7,079 nt of DNA from an uncultured Clostridia bacterium (lineage in GTDB: Bacteria > Bacillota > Clostridia > Oscillospirales > Oscillospiraceae): positions 1-7,079 of the forward strand of contig CAMVJF010000085.1 in assembly GCA_947167725.1 (NCBI GenBank), read 5' to 3'. Both the position numbers and the translations under genes were made by a program. Of the stretch, positions 5,373 through 7,079 are shown one piece after another. Position 1 is the first letter of the stretch. Each line of letters begins with the position of its first letter. Under the pieces are notes generated by a model. It saw only the letters and a list, made by a program, of their open reading frames with translations, had not been told where the DNA came from and did no database searches.

Positions 5373-7079
5373 ATGGCAAATCTAAAGCTTTCCCACATCT
5401 ACAAGGTCTATGACAACGGGCACAAAGCGGTCAACGATTTCTGCATCGACATTGCCGATCGGGAATTCATCGTTTTTGTCGGGCCGTCGGGCTGTGGTAA
5501 ATCCACCACGCTCCGCATGATCGCCGGACTGGAAACGATCACCGCGGGCGACATGTTCATCGGCGATACGCTCGTCAACGACATGGAACCCAAGGACCGC
5601 GACATTGCGATGGTTTTCCAGAGCTACGCTTTGTATCCGCACATGACCGTGTACGAGAACATGGCCTTCGGGCTGAGGAATCGCAAAATGCCCGAGAGCG
5701 AGATCAAGGAGCGCGTCCTGAAGGCGGCCAAAATGCTGGACATCGAGGACTATCTTGAGCGCAAGCCCAAGGAGATGAGCGGCGGTCAGCGGCAGCGTGT
5801 CGCGCTGGGCCGCGCGCTGGTCCGCGATCCGAAGGTGTTCCTGCTCGACGAGCCGCTGTCGAACCTCGACGCCAAGCTCCGCGCCACCATGCGTACCGAG
5901 ATCACCGCCCTGCACAAGAGTCTGAAAACCACCTTCATCTACGTCACCCACGACCAGGTGGAGGCTATGACCATGGGCACGCGCATCGTCGTCATGAAGC
6001 TCGGCTACGTCCAGCAGATCGACACCCCCATGAACCTCTACAACGAGCCCTACAACAAGTTCGTCGCGGGCTTCATCGGCACGCCGCAGATGAACTTCTT
6101 CGACGTCAGGCTCAAGAGAGAGGGCGACGAGGTGTCCGTGATCTTCCCGAACGGCGACTCCGTCGTCATCCCCTACGAAAAGGTCTCGAAGATCCACAAG
6201 CGCTATCTCGACGGCGAGACCGTCGTGACCTTCGGCATCCGTCCGGAGCACATCTCGCTGAGCAAGGAGGCGCCGGGTCTGAAATTCATCGTGACCAACG
6301 TGGAGCGTCTCGGCAACGAGACGATCGTCTACGGCAAGCTCGGCGATCATCTCGGCGAGTTCACGATGAAGGACGAGGGCAACAACATCGTCGTCAAGGT
6401 CGTCGACCGTGACGATATCGAGGCCGGGGACGTCGTATACGCCGTGCCGAACCCGAGCAAGGTCCACTTCTTCGACGCCGAGACCGAGATCACGCTCATG
6501 AGCCGCATCCCGCCCTACAACACCGTCGAGGCCGTCGACGCGGGCGAGAAGATGCAGCTTCTCGGCGGCAGCGCCGTTCTGCCTCCGGTCATCCGCAAGG
6601 CGCTGGGCGGCGCCTCGCGCTTCTCGCTCAGCATCCCGCCGCAGGCGATCGTCAAGGGCGAGGATCTGCATCTGAAGGTCGCGCGCATCGAGAAGGTCGA
6701 CGACAAGCGTCTGGCCTATCTCGAAAACGGCGACAGCTATCTCTTCGCGCTCGTCGGCGACGAGGTGCAGGAGGGCGACGATTACGGCTTCTCCATCCTG
6801 AACGACAAGGTCAACGTCAGCGTGGACGGCGCCGAGCTGCTCAAGGCGCTCGACGACGAGGTGTCGCTCACCGGCCGCTTCTCCAAGACCGACAGGAAGG
6901 AGAACGGCGAGCGCGTGCTCCACTTCTTCTACAACATCGGCGACTACGCGCTGGAGGCCGCGCCGGAGCAGGGCTACAAGATCAACTCCATCGACGGCGA
7001 CAACTGCTACAAGAAAACCTACCGCTATGCGCTGGATCGCAGCCACGTCCGTCTTGTGGAGCCGCAGGAGCCCGGCCTG
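5373..7079 (+). CDS. Carbohydrate ABC importer ATPase, MsmK/UgpC/MalK family, with an unusually long C-terminal region (3' end outside the window)
   Basis: Cytoplasmic ATPase subunit that powers sugar import through a CUT1-type ABC transporter. All nucleotide-binding motifs are intact: Walker A GPSGCGKST 37-45; Q-loop Q83; signature SGGQRQR 136-142; Walker B and catalytic Glu LLDEP 157-161; D-loop SNLD 163-166; switch His H193. The stretch with NLYNEPYN and FVAGFIGTP is typical of MsmK/UgpC proteins and leads into a TOBE/MOP regulatory region with GIRPEH at 288-293 and the closing VHFFDAETE at 364-372. Family members normally stop close to this point, at about 360-380 residues. Here the frame stays open to the window edge at codon 569, and residues about 394-482 look like a second diverged TOBE copy. 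Which transporter it serves is not visible. Starch genes upstream suggest maltodextrin import, but such ATPases often serve several importers. I leave the symbol blank because MsmK, UgpC and MalK cannot be separated by eye. Confidence 0.93.
   Translation, partial: MANLKLSHIYKVYDNGHKAVNDFCIDIADREFIVFVGPSGCGKSTTLRMIAGLETITAGDMFIGDTLVNDMEPKDRDIAMVFQSYALYPHMTVYENMAFGLRNRKMPESEIKERVLKAAKMLDIEDYLERKPKEMSGGQRQRVALGRALVRDPKVFLLDEPLSNLDAKLRATMRTEITALHKSLKTTFIYVTHDQVEAMTMGTRIVVMKLGYVQQIDTPMNLYNEPYNKFVAGFIGTPQMNFFDVRLKREGDEVSVIFPNGDSVVIPYEKVSKIHKRYLDGETVVTFGIRPEHISLSKEAPGLKFIVTNVERLGNETIVYGKLGDHLGEFTMKDEGNNIVVKVVDRDDIEAGDVVYAVPNPSKVHFFDAETEITLMSRIPPYNTVEAVDAGEKMQLLGGSAVLPPVIRKALGGASRFSLSIPPQAIVKGEDLHLKVARIEKVDDKRLAYLENGDSYLFALVGDEVQEGDDYGFSILNDKVNVSVDGAELLKALDDEVSLTGRFSKTDRKENGERVLHFFYNIGDYALEAAPEQGYKINSIDGDNCYKKTYRYALDRSHVRLVEPQEPGL

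Noticed and set aside
5382..7046. Minus-strand open frame of 554 codons opposite the ATPase.
   Set aside because: The + strand frame holds every ABC ATPase motif. The antisense frame is in register and ends at the one CTA codon of the ATPase gene.

Overview
The window is a starch and alpha-glucan utilisation segment from a bacterium. All four genes lie on the + strand and are tightly packed. The DNA is GC-rich, with strong G/C at third codon positions. The proteins look like those of high-GC Clostridia (Bacillota): lipoprotein-anchored GH13 enzymes, clean GGAGG-type ribosome binding sites, and an MsmK/UgpC/MalK-type ATPase. A gut-type member of Oscillospiraceae or Christensenellales is a reasonable guess, but the sequence does not fix the genus.

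Layout: (1) 2-2041, an AmyE-type alpha-amylase lipoprotein whose true start is probably just outside the left edge. (2) 2054-4876, a type I pullulanase lipoprotein, 12 nt downstream. (3) 4878-5291, a 137-residue protein with two membrane helices and a small soluble tail, 1 nt after the pullulanase stop. (4) 5292-5372, an 81-nt AT-rich intergenic stretch with a probable promoter for the next gene. (5) 5373 to beyond the right edge, the ATPase of a carbohydrate ABC importer, open at 569 codons.

How they may work together (inference): the amylase cuts alpha-1,4 bonds and the pullulanase removes alpha-1,6 branches, both anchored on the outer face of the cell membrane. The resulting maltodextrins would be imported by an ABC transporter powered by an ATPase of the class encoded here. 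No permease or solute-binding protein is in the window, so pairing this ATPase with maltodextrin import rests on context and family.

The point most worth a second look is the ATPase. The usual MalK/UgpC architecture ends near residue 375, yet the frame continues for at least 194 more residues. That extension appears to contain a second, diverged copy of the TOBE/MOP-type regulatory domain and the start of a further module. I saw no tRNA, rRNA, CRISPR array, transposon or phage feature. No gene-free stretch exceeds 81 nt.
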